DNA of 64,000 bases from Dehalobacterium formicoaceticum (GCF_002224645.1 NZ_CP022121.1:2548501-2612500); one strand, 5' to 3'. Numbered from the stretch's first letter, positions 1 through 8,015 are shown. Notes: generated by a model not told the origin, from the sequence alone. Program-made: numbers and translations.

Positions 1-135
1 GCTTCACTTTTACGCAAAGCCACTTATTTCTGCATATTAGCTGCAACATCTTGTCCTAACCAAATCCAGATGGAGAAGGTTTTTAAACTGAAGAAAAAAT
101 AAAAATATGATAAAACCCATGAAAATGGCTTGGTT

Positions 136-158
136 AAGCCCTTCTCAAGGGTTTTTTT
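136..158 (+). terminator. Rho-independent terminator of an upstream gene
   Basis: A CCCTT/AAGGG stem with a CTC loop is followed directly by seven T. It probably ends a transcript entering from before the window. The rest of 1-311 shows no convincing gene; the only notable element is a GGAGG ribosome site at about 297-301 for the next gene. Confidence 0.6.
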
Positions 159-311
159 AACATAGCTTAGGTAAGTATCTTTCATGAAATAGGAGTCAAC
201 AATCCTGGGAATAATTCGAAAAATAAAATTGCAGGATTTTCTCAATGATTAAAGAAATGATATCGATATGAAATTCTGATAGAAATTCAATTTGACGGAG
301 GAAAAGCAACA

Positions 312-959
312 ATGAATAAAACCAGAATCCTGGCCTGCCGAACAATGGAAGATGAGATCATGGAGATTTTGCCACAGGACATTGATTCCGAGTTTCTAGA
401 GTACGGGCTGCACAACACTCCGGATAAGCTGCGCCTGGAACTGCAGCAAAAGATAGACGCATCCGAAAACTATGATCATTTGCTTTTTGGTTATGGCCTG
501 TGCTCAAATGGGGTAGTAGGGCTGAAGACAGACAGGCATACTTTTGTGGTGCCACGGGTGCATGATTGCATTAGTCTATTAATAGGCTCAAAAAAGCAGT
601 ATGATATAGAGTTTGATCAATATCCTGCTACTTATTATCTCAGCAGAGGCTGGATCAAGCAAGAAGGGGATCCCTTATCCAGTTATTATAAATATCGGGA
701 TCAATACGGTGAAGAGAACGCCCTTTGGCTGATAGGGGAGGAGTACAAGAATTATCAACGGGTGGTGTATATTCATACGGTGGGAGACTCTGCAGAGTAT
801 GTGAAATACAGTCAGGAAGTGGCGGATTTTCTTAAAGTAATACATGTTGAGATGCAGGGATCCCTCAGCTATTTTGAGAAATTACTAAACCAGGAGTGGG
901 AGGAGGAGTTTCTCGTAATACCTCCCGGAAAAACAGTTACAACAAATAGTTTTTTATGA
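312..959 (+). CDS. DUF1638 domain protein
   Basis: The 215-residue product matches the DUF1638 family as I know it: the N-terminal ILACRTMEDEI, the central LLFGYGLCSNGVVGL and the VPRVHDCISLLIGS stretch are typical. The Cys and His in these blocks look like metal or cofactor ligands. The biochemical role is not established; family members occur beside corrinoid proteins and methyltransferases of methylotrophic acetogens and methanogens, which fits the MtrA-like gene directly downstream. The ATG has a GGAGG about 10 bases upstream. The protein appears cytosolic, with no signal peptide or membrane segment. It is probably co-transcribed with the next gene, which begins about 107 bases later. Confidence 0.85.
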   Translation: MNKTRILACRTMEDEIMEILPQDIDSEFLEYGLHNTPDKLRLELQQKIDASENYDHLLFGYGLCSNGVVGLKTDRHTFVVPRVHDCISLLIGSKKQYDIEFDQYPATYYLSRGWIKQEGDPLSSYYKYRDQYGEENALWLIGEEYKNYQRVVYIHTVGDSAEYVKYSQEVADFLKVIHVEMQGSLSYFEKLLNQEWEEEFLVIPPGKTVTTNSFL

Positions 960-1066
960 TGCATTTTGGAATATGAATTAACTTCGCAAAATCAGTGCTT
1001 AAAAAGCAATTCTCAGGAACTATATTACCTGCGGTTATAACTATATCATACCAGGAGATGGAAGCA

Positions 1067-2281
1067 TTGGCAGAGATCAATTCCATTAAAGAATTACGAG
1101 AGCAACTCCAAAGGGCAATGAGCCTTTCTAAATGCAGGAAGTGCGGATGCATGGAGGAGACTTTAAAAACATTGAAGATAGAACTCTCAAAATCCAAAAA
1201 AGACCAAGATAATTTCCCTGATTTATTCGAGCCATTATCGGCGTTATTGAATGAGGTAGAAAATGCACTTAATAAAATGGATCCCATTGAATATACCTGA
1301 CTGGGATGTAAACAATGCTGGTCAGCAGAAATTACGAATACTTTTACAGAAACCTTTCCCAGGTTAAATGGAATACATTCCATAGAAACTATTCTCGGTA
1401 ACAGCAGTGATTCCGGCTGTCTTCCTGCAATTGGCGAGTATCACCTGTTATCAATAGGCAAAAATTATCCGGTGGCCATATCCACCTTGGGCAATTCAGA
1501 GCTTGCTGATAAAATTTCGGAGTTAAAATCAAATGGCTTAAGTATTGTGGGTAAAACAGAAACCGAAAACATCGGTGTCGAAAAGATAATCAAAAATATC
1601 CTGGCAGTACCTTCGATTAAATATCTGATGTTATGCGGTGCAGATTCTGAGGGGCACTACAGCGGCAACACGTTGCTGTCTCTTTGGGAAAACGGCGTTG
1701 ATCATAAAATGCGCGTTATTGCTTCAAAAGGGAAAAATCCTGTTTTATCAAATTCGTCACCGCAGGAAGTAGATGTTTTTCGCAATCAGATAGAAGTTAT
1801 TGATATGATTGGCTGTGAGGATTTAAGCAAAATTTTAGAGAGCTTAGGAGAGCTGTCCGAAAAGGCTGAAAATAGCTGTAATTCTAATAGCAATTCTATT
1901 GATAACTGTACATTAGAAAATGAAGAAACTGAAAAACCGTTAATCCTATCCTTTGATACAGTTAAAACGGTTAAAACATTTGATACCGTTGAAACAATTG
2001 AGGCTGAGGAAAAAGACCCCAATAAAGTAAAATTAGATAAAGCCGGATATTTCGTGATAGTTCCAAAAGCTGATAGCAACATGATTTTTGTGGAACATTA
2101 TAGCTACAGTAATCAATTGCTTCGTATTATTAAAGGGAATGATTCAAGAAATATCTATTGGACTGTCATCGAAAATGGTTGGATTACAGAGCTTAGCCAC
2201 GCCGCTTATCTTGGGAAAGAGCTTGCTATAGCCGAAATGTCAATGGAGCAAGGATTTAAGTATGTTCAGGACAAGGCTTGA
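1067..2281 (+). CDS. MtrA-like / DUF4346 corrinoid methyltransferase protein with in-frame UGA (candidate selenoprotein)
   Basis: One reading frame runs from here to 2281 apart from a single TGA at 1298-1300. Before it lies an N-terminal part with CRKCGCM; after it comes LGCKQCW, so the UGA sits where homologues, as I remember them, have the first Cys of CxxCxxC (residue 78 from this start). Next is an MtrA-type domain (GKTETENIGVEKIIKNI, LCGADSEGHYSG, IDMIGCED); the GH in the second block is a plausible cobalt ligand. A low-complexity linker follows, then a DUF4346-like C-terminus. MtrA subunits carry a corrinoid in methyl transfer to tetrahydropterins. The chosen TTG lies 9 bases after AGGAG; ATG 1058 abuts that site and GTG 995 lacks one. 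If UGA is read as Sec the product is about 404 residues. Otherwise this is a pseudogene with one nonsense mutation. Confidence 0.75.
1307..1336 (+). promoter_or_regulatory. Candidate bacterial SECIS element
   Basis: Starting 6 bases after the in-frame UGA, TGTAA pairs with TTACG (one G-U), a 4x4 internal loop follows, then a perfect TGCT/AGCA stem closes a GGTC loop at 1320-1323. The loop G is 19 bases after the UGA. The E. coli fdhF SECIS has UGC-A-GGUC-U-GCA with its GGUC 18 bases after UGA; here it is UGC-U-GGUC-A-GCA. SelB recognises the GGU of that loop. The bulged U of fdhF is not obvious here. The similarity was judged by eye, not by a covariance model. Confidence 0.7.
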
Positions 2282-2366
2282 AATAATTTAACACATGACA
2301 GGAAAATAAAGACATAAAGCAGGATCCCGGATGAATATGATATGGAAAAAAGCTAGGGAGACTGCA

Positions 2367-3116
2367 ATGTCTAAAAAGAAAAAGTTTTTCATTTCTTTTT
2401 TAATTATGCTCATGATTCTTATTTGTGTATTCTGTATAATACTGGATTTCTACCGGTTTTCAAGTTTACCTCATGATCAAGAACTGTTTTCCAGCTACCT
2501 GATAAAGCGCATGATTGTCTTATTGTCAGTAGTTATTGTATTTGCTGCTGGGAAAGATAGTTATCACCCTAAGGATTATCAAAAGATGAAGATCATTTTT
2601 TTAGTTATCGGTCTTGGGGAAACAGCTTTTCTTCTGGAAAATACGATTAGTGCCGTTCTTTTGTTTTTCATATGTCACTTTTTACTAATTCTAAGAAACG
2701 GTAAAGGGCTGAAAAACAAACTCATTAATGCAGATGCAAGGGTAAAAACCAAACTAAGGCTTTCAGCATTATGTATTGGAATAATTTCTATTGTATTGAT
2801 AACATTGTTTTACACGTGCTTGCCTCTTAAATCTAATAGTTTACCGGTAATTTCTTATATTTATTTAATCATTTTAAGTATCTCATTTTGGGTTGGGTTA
2901 GCTGCGTATTTATTGAATTTATTTCCCCTCATCAACGCACAAATGATTGCCGTAGGAACAGCGTGTTTCTACTGTTGTGACTTATTAGTAGGTATTGATA
3001 TTTTTATTCATAGTTCATATGCAGGGTTACTTATTAGTAGTGCTGTTTGGGTTTTTTATACGCCGGCGCTTCTTTTCCTTGCTTTAAGCTGTTATAAATT
3101 CACGAAATTTTGTTGA
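2367..3116 (+). CDS. Multi-pass membrane protein, possibly YhhN-like
   Basis: The product (about 249 residues) has around seven hydrophobic segments separated by short basic loops. The segment GTACFYCCDLLVGIDIF and the ending LALSCYKF are reminiscent of the YhhN/TMEM86 (lysoplasmalogenase-like) family, but the match is weak and could be chance. I prefer ATG 2367 because GGGAG lies 7 bases upstream; an ATG at 2331 in the same frame lacks a good site. AT-rich codon use resembles the accessory neighbours rather than the housekeeping genes further right. No partner gene points to a function. Confidence 0.5.
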   Translation: MSKKKKFFISFLIMLMILICVFCIILDFYRFSSLPHDQELFSSYLIKRMIVLLSVVIVFAAGKDSYHPKDYQKMKIIFLVIGLGETAFLLENTISAVLLFFICHFLLILRNGKGLKNKLINADARVKTKLRLSALCIGIISIVLITLFYTCLPLKSNSLPVISYIYLIILSISFWVGLAAYLLNLFPLINAQMIAVGTACFYCCDLLVGIDIFIHSSYAGLLISSAVWVFYTPALLFLALSCYKFTKFC

Positions 3117-3156
3117 TTTTTCTACAAATGCTAAGTTCCTGATTGGTTCAACAAAC

Positions 3157-3192
3157 TATCAGTATGGCATGAAGAAAACCACTGCTGATAGG
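3157..3192. terminator. Possible weak terminator between convergent genes
   Basis: CTATCAG and CTGATAG can pair across a loop of about 20 bases between two convergent genes. The T-rich tail is poor, so this is only a guess. Confidence 0.3.
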
Positions 3193-3196
3193 AGTT

Positions 3197-3514
3197 TCAT
3201 TTTATGATGGAATTGGCAACATGTACCAATATCACTGCGCCCATAACCAAAATCACCACCCAGGTTCCCATGTAAGCCAGGCGAAAGTATTTTCTCGCCC
3301 CCAGGGTTATGACAATCAAGAAAAGAAGCAACATGCCCATTTTAACAAGGACAGTTGGGACAAGGCCAAATCCAAAAACCCAGCGCATGATGGGATTAAG
3401 CTCCATCTCCAACCCGTATTTGCTAATTAATTGCCAGGACGCCAGCAAATCAATGATGTTTAGGATGGCAACAATAATCAGAAGAATATTTAGCTTACTC
3501 CTCGAAGACAGCAT
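3197..3514 (-). CDS. DUF5658-like small membrane protein
   Basis: The 105-residue protein has three hydrophobic helices. After the first comes D-L-L-A-S-W and then ELNPIMRWVF, the acidic/E-x-NP pattern seen in DUF5658 membrane proteins. The function of that family is unknown. The start has a purine-rich GAAGGGAAG about 10 bases upstream on the minus strand. It is a single gene facing the preceding membrane protein and divergent from the SDR gene, so it is probably monocistronic. Confidence 0.6.
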   Translation of the reverse strand: MLSSRSKLNILLIIVAILNIIDLLASWQLISKYGLEMELNPIMRWVFGFGLVPTVLVKMGMLLLFLIVITLGARKYFRLAYMGTWVVILVMGAVILVHVANSIIK

Positions 3515-3674
3515 GATATTTTCTTCCCTTCAAAAATTTGTTTATCCTATTATTACCGATTATTATGCATTAAAATGCGTTAGATCAGTGAGTGGTTCTC
3601 TTAAGAACAGAGCGAAATCCAAAGATTAGCGATAATAAGAAAGATAATAAAAAATAATAGAGAGAGGAACGACC

Positions 3675-4421
3675 ATGAATTTTAAAGATAAAGCTGTCAT
3701 TGTCACTGGTGCCGGAAAAGGTATCGGTAAATGTATTGCACAAAGCTATGCTGCGGAAGGTGCCAAGGTAATCATAGCAGAAAAGAATCCGGAATGGGGA
3801 TTGGAAACGGAAAAATCAATTTTAGCTGCTGGCGGGAAAGCAACCTATATTCAAACTGATGTATCTCATTCAATGGATATTGAAAAGCTAATACAGAAGA
3901 CAACAGAGAGACATGGTTCAATTGATATTTTGATCAACAATGCGGGGGTTTCAAAATGGAAGTCCCCTTATCAGTTGACTGTGGAGGAATGGGATGAAAT
4001 CATCAATATCAACCTGCGTAGCGTATTTCTGTGTTCCAGAGAAGCGGCTAAAATTATGCGAAGTCATGGTGGTGGCTCTATTGTTAATATGGCATCTACC
4101 AGGGCATTAATGTCAGAGCCGGATACTGAAGCCTATGCTGCCTCAAAGGGTGGGATCATCGCTTTAACCCATGCCTTGGCAGCATCCTTTTCAGCGGATC
4201 ATATTCGGGTAAACTGTATTAGCCCGGGCTGGATTGAGACAGGTGACTATCATGGGTTAAGAGCTATTGACCATGATCAGCATTTTTCCGGAAGGGTGGG
4301 CACTCCTAAGGATATTGCCAGGGCTTGTTTGTATTTAACCGGTGCCGGAAATGAATTTATTAATGGTAGCAATATCGTCATAGATGGCGGCATGACCCGG
4401 AAAATGATCTATGAACCATAA
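3675..4421 (+). CDS. Short-chain dehydrogenase/reductase (SDR)
   Basis: A complete classical SDR of 248 residues. The N-terminal Rossmann motif TGAGKGIG binds NAD(P); the NNAG motif, the catalytic Ser in NMASTRA and the YAASK Tyr/Lys pair follow in the expected order, then the SPGWIETG segment and a typical IDGGM C-terminal tail. The acidic residue after the second beta strand (VIIAEKN) hints at NAD rather than NADP preference. The substrate cannot be deduced. GAGAGGAACGACC before ATG provides the ribosome site. No operon partner is seen. Confidence 0.9.
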   Translation: MNFKDKAVIVTGAGKGIGKCIAQSYAAEGAKVIIAEKNPEWGLETEKSILAAGGKATYIQTDVSHSMDIEKLIQKTTERHGSIDILINNAGVSKWKSPYQLTVEEWDEIININLRSVFLCSREAAKIMRSHGGGSIVNMASTRALMSEPDTEAYAASKGGIIALTHALAASFSADHIRVNCISPGWIETGDYHGLRAIDHDQHFSGRVGTPKDIARACLYLTGAGNEFINGSNIVIDGGMTRKMIYEP

Positions 4422-4441
4422 CCATAAATCAGCCGGATATC

Positions 4442-4470
4442 AAAAAAAGCCTCACAATCACTTGTGAGAC
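4442..4470 (-). terminator. Terminator of the tRNA-Trp gene
   Basis: On the minus strand CTCACAA/TTGTGAG forms a 7-bp stem extended by GC, followed by seven T. It lies just after the tRNA 3' end. Confidence 0.8.
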
Positions 4471-4485
4471 TTGAATTTGTTTAGT

Positions 4486-4561
4486 TGGCAGGGGCAGAAG
4501 GACTTGAACCCTCAACCAATGGATTTGGAGTCCACTACTCTACCAATTGAGCTATACCCCT
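4486..4561 (-). tRNA. tRNA-Trp (anticodon CCA)
   Basis: The 76-nt minus-strand gene folds as a cloverleaf: acceptor AGGGGTA/TGCCCCT, discriminator G, encoded CCA, TTCAAGT T-loop, and an anticodon loop CTCCAAA giving CCA for codon UGG. The anticodon is the ordinary one, so UGA is not expected to be read as Trp here, which bears on the in-frame UGA near 1298. Confidence 0.95.
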
Positions 4562-4576
4562 GCGCTGACAAACTCT

Positions 4577-4605
4577 ATTATATAAATAATCAGGCAGGAA
4601 GTCAA
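4577..4605 (-). promoter_or_regulatory. SigA promoter of tRNA-Trp
   Basis: On the minus strand TTGACT and TATAAT are separated by exactly 17 bases, 16 bases upstream of the tRNA start. Confidence 0.85.
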
Positions 4606-4779
4606 CTATAAAAATAAAATATTTGTAGTTATTCTGTGATAATGTTACATAATGTTACAGGTCGGAGGTAGACATATGCCTAATTTGTAGTAGATCAAGC
4701 ATATTGGGCATTAATTTGCTTCTATGAAAGATAAATATCGAAATCCTAGGTGGAATCCCATGAAAACAATTCCCTCTGA

Positions 4780-4803
4780 AGGCACCTTTTGGTGCCTTTT
4801 CCC
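4780..4803 (+). terminator. Hairpin with short T tract in the leader of the DUF2318 operon
   Basis: AGGCACC/GGTGCCT with a TTTT loop is followed by TTT. It could be a terminator or attenuator. The remaining sequence between the tRNA promoter and 4897 shows no gene I can support. Confidence 0.5.
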
Positions 4804-4814
4804 ATTCTTTATAG

Positions 4815-4831
4815 TTCACAGTTTCTTCACA
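4815..4831 (+). promoter_or_regulatory. TTCACA direct repeat, possible OmpR-family operator
   Basis: TTCACA occurs at 4815 and again at 4826, an 11-base offset typical of PhoB/OmpR-type binding sites. A plausible -10 (TATACT) lies about 30 bases downstream. The same hexamer occurs as a 22-base-offset repeat before the genes at 10808 and 12558, suggesting shared control, perhaps by the regulator at 7332. Confidence 0.45.
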
Positions 4832-4896
4832 ATTTAGGCAAAAAAACTTCAAGATTCTGTTGTATACTATGAAAAATTAAAGAAAGGGTTGTTGCT

Positions 4897-5406
4897 ATGG
4901 GAAAGAATAAAAATATTGTTCTGGCTGGGGTTGCTCTGATTGTAATTATCATTGCTGTTTATACTTCTGTTCTTCCGAAGGATCACCAGGAAAATTATGG
5001 GGCACAGCCTAAAACTGCAACTATGAACGCAATCAGCGAAAAGGGAGATTTAGTTATTCCTGTAGCTGATATTACAGAAAAAGCATCATTTTATGCTTAT
5101 AATGGGCAGGAAAACCAGATGGAGATTATTGCAGTAAAGGCATCTGACGGAACAATACGCACCGCCTTCAACACCTGTCAGGTCTGTTATAGTTCGGGAA
5201 GAGGTTATTATGTACAGGAAGGTAATATGTTAGTATGCCAAAATTGCGGCAATCAATTTCATATGGATGATGTCCAGGTTACCAAAGGCGGATGTAATCC
5301 CATACCTATCGATGCTGAGCAAAAAGTGGTTACCGATACATCCATTACGATTACCAAGGACTTTTTAACACAGGCAGAAGAAATTTTTGCTAATTGGAAG
5401 ATTTAG
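4897..5406 (+). CDS. DUF2318-type membrane-anchored metal/Fe-S protein
   Basis: The 169-residue product has an N-terminal membrane anchor (about residues 6-25) and an extracytoplasmic domain with Cys pairs CQVC and CQNCG plus a GGCNP block, the pattern of DUF2318 proteins thought to bind a metal or Fe-S centre. It precedes an HMA/TauE-like protein by 14 bases and both are probably one operon, so a role in periplasmic-face metal (perhaps copper) binding or delivery is inferred. AAAGAAAGGG precedes ATG. A TTCACA direct repeat lies upstream. Confidence 0.75.
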   Translation: MGKNKNIVLAGVALIVIIIAVYTSVLPKDHQENYGAQPKTATMNAISEKGDLVIPVADITEKASFYAYNGQENQMEIIAVKASDGTIRTAFNTCQVCYSSGRGYYVQEGNMLVCQNCGNQFHMDDVQVTKGGCNPIPIDAEQKVVTDTSITITKDFLTQAEEIFANWKI

Positions 5407-5420
5407 TCTGGTGGTGAAAA

Positions 5421-6773
5421 ATGCAACAGTCCGCAGTCCAAAAAACTATAATGCTAGAGGGGCTTTCCTGTCCCGCCTGTGAACAGAAAATAGAGAAAAG
5501 TCTTAAAAAGCTTGATGGTGTTATCGAGGTCAGAGTTGATTATGTACACTCAACCGCGGTAGTCCGTTACAAACCAGGGCAGATTTCTCTTGACACCATA
5601 CAAGAAGCCATTGAAAATGCCGGTTATCCTGTCCTTCACCTGGATACTACAGTGTCACCCGCTCAGGAACAGTCCTCCTACTCATCGATGTTTTTTATCG
5701 GCTTAATAATTGTGGGACTTTATATCATTATCAACAATACTGTTGGGTTTAACTTTTTTCCCCAGGTGAGTTCAAACATGGGATACAGTTTGCTCTTTAT
5801 TGCAGGGCTTTTTACCTCCTTCCACTGCATTGCCATGTGCGGCGGTATTAATTTGTCTCAGTGCATCGGTGACGGTAAATGTGAGAACAGGGCTATCTAT
5901 CATAAGTTCAAACCCAGTTTACTGTACAATCTTGGCCGGGTTAGCTCCTACACCATATTAGGAGGCATTGTTGGGGCATTGGGTTCTCTTTTCACTCTTT
6001 CCCTGCAAGGAAAAGCATTTATTTCTGTTATTGCCGGGGCTTTTATGGTCATAATGGGACTGAATATGTCGGGCATCCTGCCGCCTCTGCGCAGGCTAAT
6101 GCCTCGACTCCCCCAAAGCTTAACGGTTAAGTTAGAAAGTGGGAAACAAGGAAAAACCCCGTTTGTTGTAGGGGTTCTTAATGGTTTTATGCCTTGTGGT
6201 CCTTTGCAGGCTATGCAACTGCATGCCCTGGGCACCGGAAGCTTCTGGGCGGGTGCCTTTTCAATGTTTTTATTCAGTCTGGGTACTGTGCCGCTGATGT
6301 TCGCTTTCGGCGCTTTCAGCTCACTTCTCAGTTCCCGTTTTACTAAGGAAATGATGAAGGTCAGTGCTCTGCTGGTCATTATTCTTGGTATGATCATGGG
6401 AAACCGTGGCTTTTTGTTGTCCGGAATCACCGTAAGTGACGCGCTCCTTTCACCTTTGGGGATCAGCCAGACTCAGAACAACAAGGCCCAGCGTGCTGTA
6501 ATAAAAGATGGTTATCAGAATGTCACCACCCAGCTTGAATCCGGCCGATATCAGCCCTTAATCCTATACGCCGGTGTTCCTGTGAAATGGACAATTGTTG
6601 CCGAAAAAGAAAACTTAAACGGCTGTAATAATGAAATCATTATTCCGGACTATCAGCTACAGCAAAAGCTGTCAGTGGGAGAGAACGTGATCGAATTTAC
6701 CCCAAAAAGACCTGGAATAATCACGTATACCTGCTGGATGGGGATGATCAGCAGTAAAATGACCATTGAGTAA
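5421..6773 (+). CDS. HMA domain - TauE/SafE-like transporter - cupredoxin-like fusion
   Basis: The 450-residue protein has three parts. Residues about 8-75 form a heavy-metal-associated domain with GLSCPACEQ (CxxC) and a typical HMA ending. The middle (about 90-340) is a six- or seven-helix SafE/DsbD-like membrane domain with FTSFHCIAMCGG and the matching GFMPCGPLQAMQ. The last ~95 residues resemble a cupredoxin fold, with Cys and Met near the end (TYTCWMGM) as possible copper ligands. Such fusions occur in copper export or assembly contexts. The upstream DUF2318 gene is presumably in the same operon. The copper assignment is inference; silver or general thiol chemistry is possible. Confidence 0.8.
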   Translation: MQQSAVQKTIMLEGLSCPACEQKIEKSLKKLDGVIEVRVDYVHSTAVVRYKPGQISLDTIQEAIENAGYPVLHLDTTVSPAQEQSSYSSMFFIGLIIVGLYIIINNTVGFNFFPQVSSNMGYSLLFIAGLFTSFHCIAMCGGINLSQCIGDGKCENRAIYHKFKPSLLYNLGRVSSYTILGGIVGALGSLFTLSLQGKAFISVIAGAFMVIMGLNMSGILPPLRRLMPRLPQSLTVKLESGKQGKTPFVVGVLNGFMPCGPLQAMQLHALGTGSFWAGAFSMFLFSLGTVPLMFAFGAFSSLLSSRFTKEMMKVSALLVIILGMIMGNRGFLLSGITVSDALLSPLGISQTQNNKAQRAVIKDGYQNVTTQLESGRYQPLILYAGVPVKWTIVAEKENLNGCNNEIIIPDYQLQQKLSVGENVIEFTPKRPGIITYTCWMGMISSKMTIE

Positions 6774-6808
6774 AGTATAATCGAAAAAAAATAATCATGG
6801 TCTGGAAA

Positions 6809-6876
6809 TAGAAAGTAATAATCATATGGGTAAAAAATTTAAAAATTGATCATTACGATAAGATGCACACTAATAA
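6809..6876 (+). pseudogene. Relic of the 3' end of an rsgI-like gene
   Basis: About 68 bases match the last codons of the anti-sigma gene at 10605-10674 with few differences, sharing GAAAGTAATAATCATATGGG and ATAAGATGCACA. No open frame survives. It is a decayed copy, evidence that the metal-handling block was duplicated. Confidence 0.7.
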
Positions 6877-6890
6877 GATGGTATTTGAAA

Positions 6891-6936
6891 AGGGCTGTTG
6901 CAATCGAACGATTTAAGTTCATTATGCAACAGCCCT
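6891..6936. terminator. Strong hairpin terminator, T tracts on both sides
   Basis: AGGGCTGTTGCA pairs perfectly with TGCAACAGCCCT (12 bp). Plus-strand reading is followed by CTATTTTTATT, minus-strand reading by TTTTC, so it may serve both the HMA-protein operon and the cysK fragment. Confidence 0.7.
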
Positions 6937-6945
6937 CTATTTTTA

Positions 6946-7200
6946 TTATTTCTGAAATAATAATGTAGACAAGTTCCTTTCCCCTGTATCCGAGAACAGC
7001 ACCACAATGGTTTTACCGGCATTTTTCGGTCTTTGAGCTACCTGTGTTGCAGCAAAAGCTACCGCTCCTGATGAGATTCCCACCAGCAGACCTTCTGATT
7101 TTGACAAGGCTCGGGCTGATTCGAAGGCTTCTTTATTTTTCTCTTTAAAAACCTCATCAATTATATCTGTATTTAAAACATCTGGAACAAATCCAGCACC
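6946..7200 (-). pseudogene. cysK: 3' fragment of cysteine synthase (cysK-like)
   Basis: Minus-strand translation gives an 84-residue open stretch starting [17 protein letters not shown] and ending just after [14 protein letters not shown]. These are the C-terminal motifs of the PLP enzyme O-acetylserine sulfhydrylase, including GISSGA. The first roughly 220 residues, with the PLP-binding lysine, are absent: at 7200 the similarity stops abruptly and sequence resembling the region near 12923 takes over. It is therefore a truncated relic left by recombination, with no start codon of its own. Confidence 0.85.
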
Positions 7201-7201
7201 T

Positions 7202-7240
7202 TGTCATCTGGACATGCCTTCTCTATTGATATTTATGGAA
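7202..7240 (+). repeat. Copy of the segment downstream of the 104-aa gene
   Basis: This stretch matches 12923-12960 closely (shared CATGCCTTCTCTATTGAT and TTTATGGA). It marks the left edge of a duplicated unit that continues into the response regulator gene. Confidence 0.7.
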
Positions 7241-7331
7241 ATTCTAATATAATGTAAATCAGGAATCCATAGCAAAGTATGATAATATTATATAGTTTCC
7301 TGGAAAAATATAGGAAGGAGCAATATATGAC

Positions 7332-8015
7332 ATGACAGGGAAGCGTATTTTGGTGGTTGATGATGAGCCTAAGATGCGGGAATTGATCTCCTTATATCTT
7401 AAAAAAGAGAATTTTCAGGTAGTCACAGCCGGAGACGGACTTCAGGCTTTAGAGGAACTGGAGAAAGGAGATAACTTTAGTTTGTTTATCATCGATGTCA
7501 TGATGCCAAACATGGATGGCTTTACTTTATGTAAGGAAATCAGGCGTATTTCCCAAAAACCTGTGATCTTCCTCACCGCCCGTGGAGAGGAATACGAGCG
7601 CTTAATGGGATTTGAGATTGGCGCCGATGATTATATTGTGAAGCCTTTCAGTCCCAGAGAGATGGTGGCCAGAGTGAAAGCAGTTTTGAAACGAACAGAG
7701 ACAGCTTTGGAAACGGCAGGAAAACAAACATACGGTGATTTAACAATAGATGTAGAAGGCAGAGAAGTAAAAATTGAGCATGACACCCTGAGCTTAACGC
7801 CCAAAGAATTCGATTTGTTAGTCTATCTGGTAAAAAATCCTGGTAAGGTTTTGTCCCGGGAGCAAATTATGAATCATGTTTGGGATTATGAATACTATGG
7901 CGACCAAAGAACCGTTGATACCCATATTAAAAAACTACGGGAAAAACTGGGGGAAAAAACGGAAAAGTATATTAAAACTGTATGGGGTGTAGGCTACAAA
8001 TTTGAGTTAGAATAA
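7332..8015 (+). CDS. OmpR/PhoB-family response regulator
   Basis: The 227-residue protein has a receiver domain with acidic pocket D10-D11, phosphoacceptor D55 (FIIDVMMP), T82 and K104 (KPF), then a winged-helix DNA-binding domain ending in KTVWGVGYKFE. The gene lacks its expected kinase downstream; only ATGAC just after the stop resembles a kinase start. The histidine kinase at 13119, preceded by a shredded copy of this gene, is the likely partner. TTCACA direct repeats before nearby metal-related genes are candidate targets. AGGAAGGAG precedes ATG; an earlier overlapping ATG hits TGA at once. Confidence 0.92.
   Translation: MTGKRILVVDDEPKMRELISLYLKKENFQVVTAGDGLQALEELEKGDNFSLFIIDVMMPNMDGFTLCKEIRRISQKPVIFLTARGEEYERLMGFEIGADDYIVKPFSPREMVARVKAVLKRTETALETAGKQTYGDLTIDVEGREVKIEHDTLSLTPKEFDLLVYLVKNPGKVLSREQIMNHVWDYEYYGDQRTVDTHIKKLREKLGEKTEKYIKTVWGVGYKFELE

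Noticed and set aside
24-245. 73-codon minus-strand frame at the left edge
   Set aside because: It runs through a terminator hairpin, has no ribosome site and an AT-driven composition.
1298-1300. UGA read as tryptophan or as a plain stop starting two separate genes
   Set aside because: The tRNA-Trp has the normal CCA anticodon and other genes end in TGA, so the code is standard; the downstream half has no good start with a ribosome site and lacks the domain boundary expected for a separate protein.
4655-4852. 65-codon minus-strand frame before the DUF2318 gene
   Set aside because: It covers a palindromic hairpin and promoter-like sequence, with no family resemblance.
5948-6430. Long antisense frame (160 codons) opposite the TauE-like domain
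   Set aside because: The plus-strand protein has clear domain motifs; the antisense translation is low in recognisable motifs and lacks a ribosome site.
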